From: Microlunatus lacustris
GTDB lineage: Bacteria; Actinomycetota; Actinomycetes; Propionibacteriales; Propionibacteriaceae
Assembly (NCBI GenBank): GCA_039527025.1
Contig: BAAAJN010000004.1
Coordinates: 186,001 to 250,000 of the forward strand
Direction of reading: 5' to 3'
Length of the DNA stretch: 64,000 bases
Shown here: piece after piece, positions 45,885-54,251 of the stretch
Layout: each line of letters opens with the position of its first letter
Position numbering within the stretch: position 1 is the first letter of the stretch
Made by a program: the position numbers and the translations under genes
Notes under the pieces: generated by a model
Seen by the model: only the letters and a program-made list of their open reading frames with translations
What the model was told of the DNA's origin: nothing
Databases searched by the model: none

Positions 45885-46166
45885 GTCGTAACTCCGATCC
45901 TCAGCGCGGTCATCCTCGAACGCGCCCCGATCGCCCTCAGAGGCCGAGTCGTCTCCCTGATCGGAGCCGCAAGCATCGCGCTGACGCCCTTCGGCGGACT
46001 GCTCGGCGGCCTCGCGGTCGACCACGCCGGACTCGTCGTCGCCCTGACCGTGGCCGGTATCGCGTACTTCGTCGTGACGATGTTTCCCGCGACACTTCCC
46101 GCCTTCCGCGACTTCGGACGACGACCTGAGCTAGCGGCACCTGAGCCAGCGGCCACAGCGTCCTAA
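45885..46166 (+). pseudogene. C-terminal remnant of an MFS transporter
   Basis: About 93 codons in frame reading VVTPILSAVILERAPIALRG, then VVSLIGAASIALTPFGGLLGG and LAVDHAGLVVALTVAGIAYF, the last two or three helices of an MFS exporter, ending with a stop at 46164-46166. The N-terminal nine or so helices are missing and the preceding 50 codons of the open frame show no family sequence. The following ~360 bases up to the right arm site hold no gene I can support. Confidence 0.65.
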
Positions 46167-46524
46167 TCCCCACTTGGGCAGGCCGGACGGCCGAGGCAGT
46201 CGGAGCCGCACATCACTCGACACCTGCAGCAGTCCCGAGTAGCGAGGAGCGGTTACGACTTTCCTTACTGGTTCAAGAGCCTCGCTGCGCTCGGCTGCCC
46301 GGCTCCGCGTGTCCTCGCTGCGCTGCGGGCCGCTACGCCGGGCGACATGAACAAGCAGGCGGGTGAGAGTCAGCATCGGCACGCCCCGCGCCCAAGTGTC
46401 CTTCCTCCGCGGCACACGTCAAGGTCGCTACGCGTCGCTGCGCGATCGGGCAAGCCCGAACCTTGACGCGCACCACTCCGTCAGGATTTGGCAGCTATGG
46501 GCGAGCCCGAGAGGTAGGACAACC

Positions 46525-46543
46525 TTGGACCAGCTTTGGACCA
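46525..46543 (+). repeat. right arm-type site (paired TTGGACCA)
   Basis: TTGGACCAGCTTTGGACCA, 97 bases inside the right att core. Partner of 42696-42714. Confidence 0.65.
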
Positions 46544-46639
46544 AAGGGGTCGAGAACAGGCAACATCCAACGGACAACGACCGACACTGGTGGACACTCC
46601 CCCGGCTCAGCCCGACCCCCATCTGCCAACCCTGCCGAT

Positions 46640-46683
46640 CTGGGGGTCAAGGGGTCGCAGGTTCAAATCCTGTCAGCCCGACC
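46640..46683 (+). repeat. right attachment core (attR)
   Basis: 44-bp copy of the tRNA-Pro 3' half. The next base is A, so the displaced chromosomal end reads CCCGACCA, i.e. with an encoded CCA. Confidence 0.92.
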
Positions 46684-46857
46684 AGTAGATCGTTGGTCGA
46701 AGACCGGTTGAGGTGCCTGGGTCGACCGGCCCAGGTACCTCAGTCAGCCCTCTGACAGCCGGATCGACACCCACCTGAGGTGGGAGTGACCGCCAGGGCA
46801 CCGCTTCCACCGACTGCGCGGACCGCATCTGAGGCCCTCGGCCTGTCGGATCCGGCC

Positions 46858-46863
46858 TACGCT
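46858..46863 (+). promoter_or_regulatory. -10 of leaderless promoter (PIG-L gene)
   Basis: TACGCT, 6 bases before the ATG at 46870, with no Shine-Dalgarno. Confidence 0.5.
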
Positions 46864-46869
46864 GGCTCC

Positions 46870-47604
46870 ATGCGCGACCTGGAGCCCGTGGACGAGACCT
46901 GGACCCGAGCGTTGTGCGTCGTGGCGCATCCCGACGACCTCGAGTTCGGCACGGCAGCGGCGATCGCGCGCTGGACCGACCAGGGCAAGACGGTGCTCTA
47001 CGCCATGGTCACCAGCGGTGAGGCCGGAATCGACGCGCTCGACCCTGATCAGTGCAGAGTGGTCCGCGAAGCTGAGCAGATCGAGTCCGCACAGATCGTC
47101 GGAGTTGACGTCGTCGACTTCCTCGGCCTGCCCGACGGGGTCCTCGAGTACGGGGCAGCGCTTCGCTCGGTGATCTGCGCAGCGGTCCGCCGGCATCAGC
47201 CGGAGATCGTGATCACCAACAACTTCCGTGCCACCTGGGGCGGCCAGTCGCTCAACCAAGCGGACCACATCGCCACCGGTATGGCGACGCTCGACGCGGT
47301 GCGCGACGCCGGTAACCGCTGGGTCTTCCGTGACCAGATCGACGGAGGACTCGAGCCCTGGGGCGGGGTGACCGAGGTCTGGGCGGCCGGATCACCCGAT
47401 GCTCGACACGGGGTGGACACCACGGCCACCTTCGACCGAGGAGTGGCCTCGTTGGTCGCGCACCGGGCCTACATCGAGGGCCTCGGCTGGGAGCACTTCG
47501 ACCCGGAGGAGTTTCTCGAGGGCGGTGCCCGGCAGGCTGGCGTCCGGCTGGGCGTGCCGAAGGCCACCACCTTCGAGGTCTTCCCGATGGGTTGGGGCGC
47601 CTGA
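46870..47604 (+). CDS. PIG-L/LmbE-family deacetylase
   Basis: 244 aa zinc-dependent N-deacetylase family protein. CVVAHPDDLEFGTAAAIARW carries the zinc motif AHPDD; VTSGEAG, LGLPDGVLE and QADHIATGMATLDAV (zinc His) follow. Mycothiol enzymes MshB and Mca belong here, but the overall sequence fits the broader actinobacterial PIG-L group with unknown substrate. ATG 46870 follows a TACGCT -10 by 6 bases; the longer frame from 46780 is not supported. First chromosomal gene beyond attR. Confidence 0.88.
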   Translation: MRDLEPVDETWTRALCVVAHPDDLEFGTAAAIARWTDQGKTVLYAMVTSGEAGIDALDPDQCRVVREAEQIESAQIVGVDVVDFLGLPDGVLEYGAALRSVICAAVRRHQPEIVITNNFRATWGGQSLNQADHIATGMATLDAVRDAGNRWVFRDQIDGGLEPWGGVTEVWAAGSPDARHGVDTTATFDRGVASLVAHRAYIEGLGWEHFDPEEFLEGGARQAGVRLGVPKATTFEVFPMGWGA

Positions 47605-47822
47605 GGTCCGGTCGGGGTCGATGCGGACCTGGGTCCGCCCGCCACGGAGGTACCGGATACCGCCGACGCGATGGGATGGGTCGGACCACTCCTGTTCCCG
47701 TGACCGCCAGGATCCGCCGCTCGCTCTGGTAGGCACCGACGAACCCGTTCCGGGTGGGCCACCGGGTGGACGGGCCCCGCGGTGGCGGGTCGCAGGTCGC
47801 GGCCACCCTGCGGGCGAACGGG

Positions 47823-47828
47823 TACTTT
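47823..47828 (+). promoter_or_regulatory. -10 of leaderless promoter (sugar dehydrogenase gene)
   Basis: TACTTT, 6 bases before the ATG at 47835. Confidence 0.5.
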
Positions 47829-47834
47829 CGCGAC

Positions 47835-49013
47835 ATGAGGACTCCGTGGGAACTGGCCGTGGCCGTGGCCGTGGTCGCTCTGCTCGGTGGCTGCGCGGTG
47901 ACGCCGTCGTCCAGCGAGACGCCGGTCGGCACACCCGCGCCGACCGGCACATCGACGACGAGCGCACCACCGACCGGCGCCGACGGACGCCCGTTCGTGA
48001 TCGAGGAGATCGCGGAGCTGGACGAGCCCTGGGCGATGACCTTCCTGCCGGACGGTCGAGCCCTGATCACCGGTCGAGGCGGCGAGCTGACCTTGCGCGC
48101 CGCCGACGGCCAGCTGGTCGAGGTGTCCGGTGTGCCGGACGTGGTGCACGCCGGCCAGGGCGGGTTGGGTGACGTCGTCGCCGCACCCGACTTCGAGTCG
48201 ACCGACACGGTCTACCTCAGCTGGGCCGAGGCCGGTTCGGGTGGTTCAGGGGCGGCTGTGGGTCGGGCGACGCTGGTCGACGACGGCGGGTCGGCACGTC
48301 TGGAGGACCTGAGCGTGGTCTGGCGGCAGCAGCCCAAGGTCGGCGGCAACGGCCACTACGGGCACCGTCTGGCGTTCGCCCCGGATGGGGACCATCTCTT
48401 CGTCTCCTCGGGTGACCGGCAGCAGATGGAGCCCGCCCAGGATCTGAATTCCGGCCTGGGGAAGATCGTCCGTCTCCGACTCGACGGCACCGCCGCCGAC
48501 GGCAACCCGTTCGCCGATCGCGGTGACGTCGCGTCCGAGGTGTGGAGCTACGGACATCGCAACCCGCTCGGCCTCGCCTTCGACCCGGACGGCAACCTGT
48601 GGAACTCCGAGATGGGACCGCGGGGCGGCGACGAGCTGAACCTGGTCCGCGACGGGGCCAACTACGGGTGGCCGGAGGTCTCCAACGGCTCGCACTACAG
48701 CGGTGAGGACATCCCTGACCACGCTGGAGGCGACGGCTACGAAGCTCCCCGGGCTTGGTGGAACCCCGCCATCTCGCCGAGCAGTCTGATGATCTACACC
48801 GGTTCGATGTTCCCCGGGTGGCGGGGCGACGCCTTCCTCGGCGCCTTGTCGGGCCAGGCTCTGATCCGCGTCGACCTCGACGGCACCGAAGCCGTCGAGC
48901 GCGACCAGTGGGACCTGAGCCAGCGGATCCGGGAGGTGGAGCAGGCCCCGGACGGCAGCATCTGGCTGCTCACCGATGAGGGTCAGGTGCTCCGGCTGAC
49001 CGCTCCTTCGTGA
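47835..49013 (+). CDS. PQQ-dependent sugar dehydrogenase lipoprotein (soluble glucose/sorbosone dehydrogenase family)
   Basis: 392 aa. The lipoprotein signal peptide ends in the lipobox LGGC (residues 19-22), then a Thr/Pro/Ser-rich linker. The beta-propeller has LDEPWAMTFLPDGRALIT, GQGGLGDVVAAPDF, NGHYGHRLAFAPDGDHLFVSSGDR, WSYGHRNPLGLAFDPDG, EMGPRGGDELN, and GANYGWPEVSNGSHYSG, which are the PQQ/calcium-binding blades of the GDH/SNDH group. It likely oxidises sugars outside the membrane. ATG 47835 fits the signal peptide and a TACTTT -10 at 6 bases. Confidence 0.88.
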   Translation: MRTPWELAVAVAVVALLGGCAVTPSSSETPVGTPAPTGTSTTSAPPTGADGRPFVIEEIAELDEPWAMTFLPDGRALITGRGGELTLRAADGQLVEVSGVPDVVHAGQGGLGDVVAAPDFESTDTVYLSWAEAGSGGSGAAVGRATLVDDGGSARLEDLSVVWRQQPKVGGNGHYGHRLAFAPDGDHLFVSSGDRQQMEPAQDLNSGLGKIVRLRLDGTAADGNPFADRGDVASEVWSYGHRNPLGLAFDPDGNLWNSEMGPRGGDELNLVRDGANYGWPEVSNGSHYSGEDIPDHAGGDGYEAPRAWWNPAISPSSLMIYTGSMFPGWRGDAFLGALSGQALIRVDLDGTEAVERDQWDLSQRIREVEQAPDGSIWLLTDEGQVLRLTAPS

Positions 49014-49160
49014 GACCTGGGGCCATCGCGGCCACCGCGCGGGACTGGTGGCTGGGGCCCAGAGCCCCTGGCGCGCTCCGAGCACCGCGGCATCGGCTGC
49101 TCCCGCAACGCCCGCCATCCCGCACCAGTCTTGGCCACTGCAGGCGTCCCCGCAACCGTC

Positions 49161-49187
49161 ACTCACAGTCTGGGGTGCTGTCTGGTC
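49161..49187 (+). promoter_or_regulatory. candidate ECF41 promoter (ndh remnant - qcrB)
   Basis: ACTCACA (49161-49167), 16 bases, GGTC (49184-49187); one mismatch to CCTCACA. It ends 35 bases before the ATG at 49223. Confidence 0.6.
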
Positions 49188-49222
49188 CTTCTTGATGAGG
49201 CTTTGTCAAGGAGGAGGTCCTG

Positions 49223-49543
49223 ATGCCGAAGGTGTTGGTGGTGGGTGACGGCTCTGCCGGGTTCTACGCGGCATGGCACCCGGAGAAGCGGTTGCGGCCC
49301 GGTGAGGCGGAGGTCGTGGTCGTCGATCCGCGGCCCTCCATGACCTACCAGCCATTCCGGCCGGGCGGGTTGATGCACCGCGGCTACCGGGTTCTCGCCG
49401 TTCCGACCTGGGAAAGCACAGTGCGGGTGCTCTCCCTCTGGCTGCCCGCCCTTCTGTTCGGGCGCGACATCGTCTCCCTGCAGTCGGTGCAGCACCCCCA
49501 GGACGCCTTCCTCAGCGGCGGAGTCTCCGGTGCCCACCGTTGA
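49223..49543 (+). pseudogene. internally deleted NADH dehydrogenase-like (NDH-2) gene
   Basis: 106 codons. Residues 1-48 are the FAD-binding start of an NDH-2-type enzyme (PKVLVVGDGSAGFYAAWHPE with GDGSAG in place of GGGSAG, then VVVVDPRPSMTYQPF). Residues about 50-100 are the C-terminal end of the same family (LMHRGYRVLAVPTWESTVRVL, LLFGRDIVSLQSVQHP). About 330 residues between them, including the NAD-binding fold, are absent. Strong ribosome site (GGAGGAGG, 49209-49216) and a candidate ECF41 promoter remain. It overlaps the cytochrome b start by 14 bases. Confidence 0.75.
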
Positions 49544-51110
49544 CGACCGCCCGCGCTCCTCATGGTCGGAGCGCTCGTCGTCCTACCTGAGGGAGCGGAA
49601 CCCGGTCAGTCACCGCGTCACCGATCTGATCGAGCGGTTGCGGCACCGGGCCTCACCGAACCACTGGTCGAGCCTGTTCGGCGTGATCGCAGGCGCGAGC
49701 CTGGTCGTGCTCGTCGTCACCGGTCTGGTCCTGATGCTGTTCTACGACCCGTCGAGTGCGTTGATCCGCTACCAGGGCAGCTACGGGCCGCTGCAAGGTG
49801 TGGAGGTCTCGGAGGCGTACGCATCCACCCTGCGCATCTCCCTGGACCTGCGCGGCGGGCTGCTCGTGCGCCAGGCTCATCACTGGGCGGCGCTGGTCCT
49901 GCCAGCCGCCCTGCTCCTGCAGCTGGCAAGCCTCTTCTTCACCGGCGGGTTCCGGCGCCCCCGGCACTGGGGCTGGGTGCTGCTGGTGGGGGTCCTCATC
50001 CTCAGCATGGCGAGTGGTTGGAGCGGCTACGCCCTGCCCGACGACTCCCTGTCGGGCACCGGCCTGCGGATCGTGGAGGGCGTCGCGCTCGGCATCCCGC
50101 TGGTGGGGACCTGGGTGACCTCGGTCCTGTTCGGCGGTGAGTACCCCGGCAGGATCATCGAACACCTGTACCTGGTCCACCTGGCGGCGCCCGCCCTGCT
50201 CGTGGTGCTGGTGATCCTGCGGCTCCGGCTCTCCTGGAAGACCGGGCCAGCCCAGTTCCCCGGTCCCGGCCGTTCCGAGGCGACCATCGTGGGCTTGCCG
50301 GTGTGGCCGGCTGCAGCGGTGAGGGTTGCAGGCCTGTTCTTCAGCACGACGGGCCTCCTGGTGCTCATGGGGGGCACGCTCACCATCACTCCCGTCTGGT
50401 CGTACGGCCCGGCGTCGCCGGGCAACGCCTTCGCGGGCAGCCAGCCCGACTGGTACATGGGCTTCCTCGACGGGGCGCTCCGCCTCGTCCCGCCGGGCTG
50501 GGAGTTCTTCTGGCTCGGACGGACCTGGACCCTCGCGATCCTGGTGCCGCTGGTGGCCGTCGGGTTGTTCTTCGCGCTCCTGACGGCCTATCCGTTCCTC
50601 GAGAGCTGGGTGACGAAGGACCGGCTCGAGCACCATCTGCTGGACCGACCCCGCAGCACCCCGACCCGAACCGGCATCGGGGCCGCCGGTGTGACCTTCT
50701 ACGCCGCACTGTGGGCGGCCGCCAGCGCCGACGTGATCGCCACCCAGTTCCAGGTCTCCTTCGAAGGCGTCATCTGGGTCCTGCGCGCTGTGGCCCTGAT
50801 CGGCCCTCCCCTGGCCTACCTGATGGCCCGCCGAGCCTGCATCGCCCTGCAAGCCACCGAAGAGGAACGGGTGTTGCACGGCGCCGAGAGCGGCCGGATC
50901 GACCGAGACCCCGATGGCGGTTACAGCGAGGAACATCATCCCCTCGACCTCGAACGCCGTCAGCGGCTCATCCCAGCCGTTCAGCCCCCACCCCCGTCAG
51001 CACGAGGAGACGAGCGGGGACGAGCCGACCGACGCAGCGCAGCGGAACCCGCACCGCCAGCCGATCGTGCCGGAGCCCAGGAGGTCGACTCCCACCGAGC
51101 GCTGCACTGA
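49530..51110 (+). CDS. orphan cytochrome b (QcrB-like) lacking the high-potential heme ligands
   Basis: 526 aa. Actinobacterial QcrB fold with about 9 membrane helices and a long polar tail. His117 (RQAHHWAA) and His217 (LYLVHLAAP) match the heme bL ligands. The bH positions, 14 residues after each, are Gln131 (LLLQLASLFF) and Arg231 (VILRLRLSW) instead of His. The Qo motif is PDWY (306-309) and QFPGPG is conserved. No qcrA, qcrC or oxidase subunits are near. GTG start inside the end of the ndh remnant, so translation is probably coupled. Confidence 0.85.
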   Translation: MPTVDDRPRSSWSERSSSYLRERNPVSHRVTDLIERLRHRASPNHWSSLFGVIAGASLVVLVVTGLVLMLFYDPSSALIRYQGSYGPLQGVEVSEAYASTLRISLDLRGGLLVRQAHHWAALVLPAALLLQLASLFFTGGFRRPRHWGWVLLVGVLILSMASGWSGYALPDDSLSGTGLRIVEGVALGIPLVGTWVTSVLFGGEYPGRIIEHLYLVHLAAPALLVVLVILRLRLSWKTGPAQFPGPGRSEATIVGLPVWPAAAVRVAGLFFSTTGLLVLMGGTLTITPVWSYGPASPGNAFAGSQPDWYMGFLDGALRLVPPGWEFFWLGRTWTLAILVPLVAVGLFFALLTAYPFLESWVTKDRLEHHLLDRPRSTPTRTGIGAAGVTFYAALWAAASADVIATQFQVSFEGVIWVLRAVALIGPPLAYLMARRACIALQATEEERVLHGAESGRIDRDPDGGYSEEHHPLDLERRQRLIPAVQPPPPSARGDERGRADRRSAAEPAPPADRAGAQEVDSHRALH

Positions 51111-51636
51111 CCGGTGCAGATCATCCCCACGGCGGGCTGATCACCCCAGGATCGGCGGGCTCTCCACCGACCTCGCGCAGTGTGCAGAGCCCGCCCGAGA
51201 ACGACGGGGGGCGATCGAGGATGGCCAGGTGACCGGATGGACCGCTCGCGCCTGCGCACACGACGACTCGACGCTCGACGAGCTGCAGATCCGCTCGGTC
51301 GCACCCGCGCACTGGCGGGCAGCTACCGGTCGCCAGCTCCATCCAAGCCCTCCCGCTGACCTCTGGTCGTGGCCCTCTCCCAGATACCCGGGCTGACCCT
51401 GCCTTGGCAGTCCAGTGCCCTGGGGGCCAGGCAAGTTCGGGTGCGATGCCCGTACAGCTCGAGCTGATGTCCACGGCAGACGTGCAGGAGGCCGGTCTGG
51501 CCTCCGCTGGAACATCAGGTGCGCCGACGGCGCACCGATGGCAAGGGTCGTCCGATCCGCTCTCGCCCACCGCATGCCGGAACGGCGAGGGCACGGCATC
51601 AGACCGTGCCCCCGCCCTTCCGGCTCGGCCCGCGCG
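51111..51636. other. 526-base region without a supported gene
   Basis: Open frames exist on both strands but none shows family motifs or a ribosome site. A 6-bp hairpin (CTGCAC/GTGCAG, 51102-51119) overlaps the cytochrome b stop. Nothing else is seen. Confidence 0.5.
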
Positions 51637-52461
51637 CTAGCGGCGCGGGAAGCCCTCTCGCCACGAGGGGTACTGAGGCACCCAGCCTGCGGCGCGCGCC
51701 TTCGCGTTGGACACCCCGCGACCGCCATGAGCCCCCTCGGGGAGTTCAGCGGTGCTGGGGGTGGGAGCACCGAGGCCGTCAGCGAAGGCAGGCAGCCACT
51801 CAGTCGCAGGGGCCGGCTCGTCGTCGACGATGTTGTAGGCGCCGTCAGGCCAGTCGATCGCCTGCACGGTGGCGGTGACCACGTCGTCGATGTGCACGAA
51901 GGAGGTGATCGTCGGCGTCGCCGACACCAGACCCGCCGAAACCGCGTTCGCCATCCTCGCTCGGGGTGCGTACCAGGTGTCAGGACCGTAGAGCAGGCCG
52001 TAGCGGAGCAGGATCGCGTGCGGCATCCGACGCACCAGGCGCTCCATCGTCTCGATGGCGGAGCCGGGTTCGATCGGGTCGTCCTCGACGGCGAAGGCGT
52101 CCCCGGCGGTGTAGGCCCCGGCGCTGCTCTGCACGATCATGCGTTCCACCCCTGCGGCCTCGGCTGCCGCTACGAGGTTGGCAGTCCCTGCGCGTCGGAT
52201 CCGCGCGTTGGCCTGTGCGTCGAAGTCGCCCAGGTCCGTCAGCTCGTGCAGAACGAGTTCCGGTCCAGCCTCCGCGATGACGGTCGCGAGATGCGGGGCG
52301 TCGTAGACGTCGACCGCCACCCCCTGCGCGCCCCGCTCGCGGAGGTAGTGGAGGTTCTCAGCGTGACGGGTCGTCGCCGTGATGTCATGACCCGCCTCTG
52401 CGAGCTCGGGGATGAGCCGGCTTCCGATGGCCCCGGAACCGCCGGCGAGGAAGATGCGCAT
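51637..52461 (-). CDS. NAD(P)-dependent epimerase/dehydratase (extended SDR)
   Basis: 274 aa. MRIFLAGGSGAIGSRLIPELAEAGHD is the GxxGxxG cofactor site, with the following HAEN typical of atypical/extended SDRs; MIVQSSAGAYTAGD holds the Ser, LRYGLLYGPDTWY and SFVHIDDVVTATVQA follow. Substrate unknown. Epimerases and oxidoreductases of this kind are classic genomic partners of ECF41 sigma factors. The ATG has GAGAGGGG upstream; a looser ECF41-like motif lies at 52498-52523. Confidence 0.87.
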   Translation of the reverse strand: MRIFLAGGSGAIGSRLIPELAEAGHDITATTRHAENLHYLRERGAQGVAVDVYDAPHLATVIAEAGPELVLHELTDLGDFDAQANARIRRAGTANLVAAAEAAGVERMIVQSSAGAYTAGDAFAVEDDPIEPGSAIETMERLVRRMPHAILLRYGLLYGPDTWYAPRARMANAVSAGLVSATPTITSFVHIDDVVTATVQAIDWPDGAYNIVDDEPAPATEWLPAFADGLGAPTPSTAELPEGAHGGRGVSNAKARAAGWVPQYPSWREGFPRR

Positions 52462-52497
52462 GATCGCCCCTCTCGTGGGTTGTCAGTGGATGTCGGC

Positions 52498-52523
52498 GAC
52501 CTCGTGGCCGCCGACCAGTGAGG
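52498..52523 (-). promoter_or_regulatory. weak ECF41-like promoter (epimerase gene)
   Basis: CCTCACT-N15-GGTC on the reverse strand: one -35 mismatch and a spacer one base short. 36 bases before the ATG at 52461. Confidence 0.35.
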
Positions 52524-52919
52524 ACCCCTCTGCCGGTTCGCGTGGTGAGGGGCTCGTCGAAGGTCCGGGCAGCGGCACCTCGATCACAGCGCGGGTCTGG
52601 CTGATCGCCGTGCTGGTCGCCGCACGAGGTCGGCCATGTTCTCCTCGCAGGGCCGGGGCGAGGTCAGGCGCGAGTCCGCGCGGGTCACCGGAGGCGATCG
52701 CCACGAACTCGGTGGCACCTCGGCTGCGAACGGCCGGGCGCCCGGCGGTCGGCCCGCGTCCATCCCCTGGCCCCCAGGAGCGCCGGTCGCGCCGACGACG
52801 ATCGTCATCGTGCTACGCCTCGGACCCGGTCTGCGCGGGCGGGGACTGCAGGAGGGTGGGGAGATTGGGTGTGCTCACAGCCTCCATGACCTCGCTCCGG
52901 ACCCGGATGTGAGCCACGA
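52524..52919. other. intergenic region, possible SDR remnant
   Basis: No intact gene. On the reverse strand MTIVVGATGAPGGQ (from 52808) looks like the start of an NmrA-type NAD(P)-binding protein, but the sequence loses similarity after about 15 codons. A decayed fragment is possible; weak support. Confidence 0.25.
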
Positions 52920-52946
52920 CCTCACATCTGGACCGGCTGTGCGGTC
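52920..52946 (+). promoter_or_regulatory. candidate ECF41 autoregulatory promoter (sigma gene 1)
   Basis: CCTCACA (52920-52926), 16 bases, GGTC (52943-52946), 21 bases before the ATG. The -35 is half of a dyad GATGTGAG-N7-CTCACATC (52906-52928). Confidence 0.68.
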
Positions 52947-52967
52947 TGATGGACGAGGAGGACACCC

Positions 52968-53867
52968 ATGACACCCGACGAGCGTGAATCCCTGCAGGCG
53001 GAAGTGCTCGGCGAGCGACGCCATCTGGTCTCGCTCGCGTTCCGGATGCTCGGCACCGTCGCCGAGGCTGAGGACGCCGTGCAGGAGACCTACATCCGCT
53101 GGTACCGGATGAGTGAGGAGGAGAGAGACGCCATCGAGGTGCCGCGGGCCTGGTTGACGCGCGCAGCGAGCCGGGTCTGCCTCAACGTCCTCGCCTCCGC
53201 GCGACGCCGGCACGAGCGGTACATCGGCCCGTGGCTCCCCGAGCCCATCCCCGCCTACGCGTTCGGTGGGTCGAGCTCGCCCGCGGACCCGGTCGAGCAG
53301 ATCACGCTCGACGACTCGGTCAGCACGGCGCTGCTCGTCGTCCTCGAGTCCATGACACCGGCACAGCGCGTCGCCTTCGTCCTGCACGACGTGTTCGCCA
53401 TGCCCTTCGACGAGATCGCTGAGGTCGTCGGTCGCACGCCAGCAGCGTGCCGACAGCTCGCCACAGCCGCCCGCCGCCGCGTTCAGCAGAGCCGGAGCCA
53501 CAGGGCCTCCCGCTCAGATCACGACGAGATCGTGCGGGCGTTCGCGGCCGCAGCACGCACCGGCGACATCGCCAGGCTCATCTCCGTGCTGGATCCCGAC
53601 GTCGTGCTGCGCTCTGACGGTGGTGGCATCATCACCGCTGCCCGCAACCCGATCTTCGGGGCGGAGAAGGTTGCCCGCTTCGTGTTCGGCGTGATCAGGA
53701 AGAACCCCACGGCCACGGTCCTGGAGCAGGAGACTCCCGACGGGCTCGGCTTCGCGCTGTGGGACGAAGGACGCATCATCGGCGTGGTCACCCTCGACGT
53801 CTTCGCCGGTGTCGTCACCGACGTGCGCATGATGATGAACCCCTACAAGCTCTCGCTGTGGAACTAG
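52968..53867 (+). CDS. ECF41-family RNA polymerase sigma factor (copy 1, SigJ-like)
   Basis: 299 aa. Sigma-2 region residues about 15-85 (RRHLVSLAFRMLGTVAEAEDAVQ), linker with the ECF41 hallmark WLPEP (89-93), sigma-4 about 115-172 (VAFVLHDVFAMPFDEIAEVVGRTPAACRQL) and a SnoaL-like C-terminal domain of about 110 residues. The latter carries DGGG (217-220) and NPYKL (291-295), the other two ECF41 signature sites, which modulate activity in place of an anti-sigma factor. ATG with GAGGAGG upstream. Preceded by its probable own promoter. Confidence 0.93.
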   Translation: MTPDERESLQAEVLGERRHLVSLAFRMLGTVAEAEDAVQETYIRWYRMSEEERDAIEVPRAWLTRAASRVCLNVLASARRRHERYIGPWLPEPIPAYAFGGSSSPADPVEQITLDDSVSTALLVVLESMTPAQRVAFVLHDVFAMPFDEIAEVVGRTPAACRQLATAARRRVQQSRSHRASRSDHDEIVRAFAAAARTGDIARLISVLDPDVVLRSDGGGIITAARNPIFGAEKVARFVFGVIRKNPTATVLEQETPDGLGFALWDEGRIIGVVTLDVFAGVVTDVRMMMNPYKLSLWN

Positions 53868-53929
53868 GGCGCGAACACCGGCTGATCGTGGCCAGCGCCT
53901 GAGGACGGGCCTCTGGTCTTCTGCTCGTC

Positions 53930-54160
53930 GCTGGTGGCCCACGGAGGCTCGTCTCGCCCGCGCGGGCTGCAGGCCAGGTGTCCCGACCCGCCGATGCCGA
54001 CGACGGCGATCCGCCCGCCGGGCTCGGGTGACGTGCTCTGCCTGCACAGCGTCGACGGTGACGCCTGCCCGGACGGCGCGGCGCGCTGCCCCGCCGTGAC
54101 GACGCCGAGGGGTCGGCCACCGTGGCCCCAGGCACACCGCCCGCAGGACTCCCGCAGGTG
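53930..54160 (-). pseudogene. decayed zinc-dependent alcohol dehydrogenase fragment
   Basis: Reverse-strand reading contains ESCGRCAWG (structural-zinc Cys motif) and, about 45 codons later, PGGRIAVVGIGGSGHLAC (cofactor site of the ADH family) in the same frame. Most Cys residues, the catalytic zinc region and both ends are missing, and no start codon with a ribosome site is present. The rest of the 384-base gap 53868-54251 shows nothing. Confidence 0.4.
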
Positions 54161-54251
54161 GTGGCGCCGGCACCGTCCCCGGGAACTCGGGTGGCGCTAC
54201 GGCGCACCCAGGGCGTTGATGGTGGTGGGTAGCACGGTGTTGTCCCTCGCG

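Noticed and set aside
46363..46755. 130-codon forward frame crossing the right att site
   Set aside because: No motif or ribosome site, and it runs through the arm site and the tRNA fragment.
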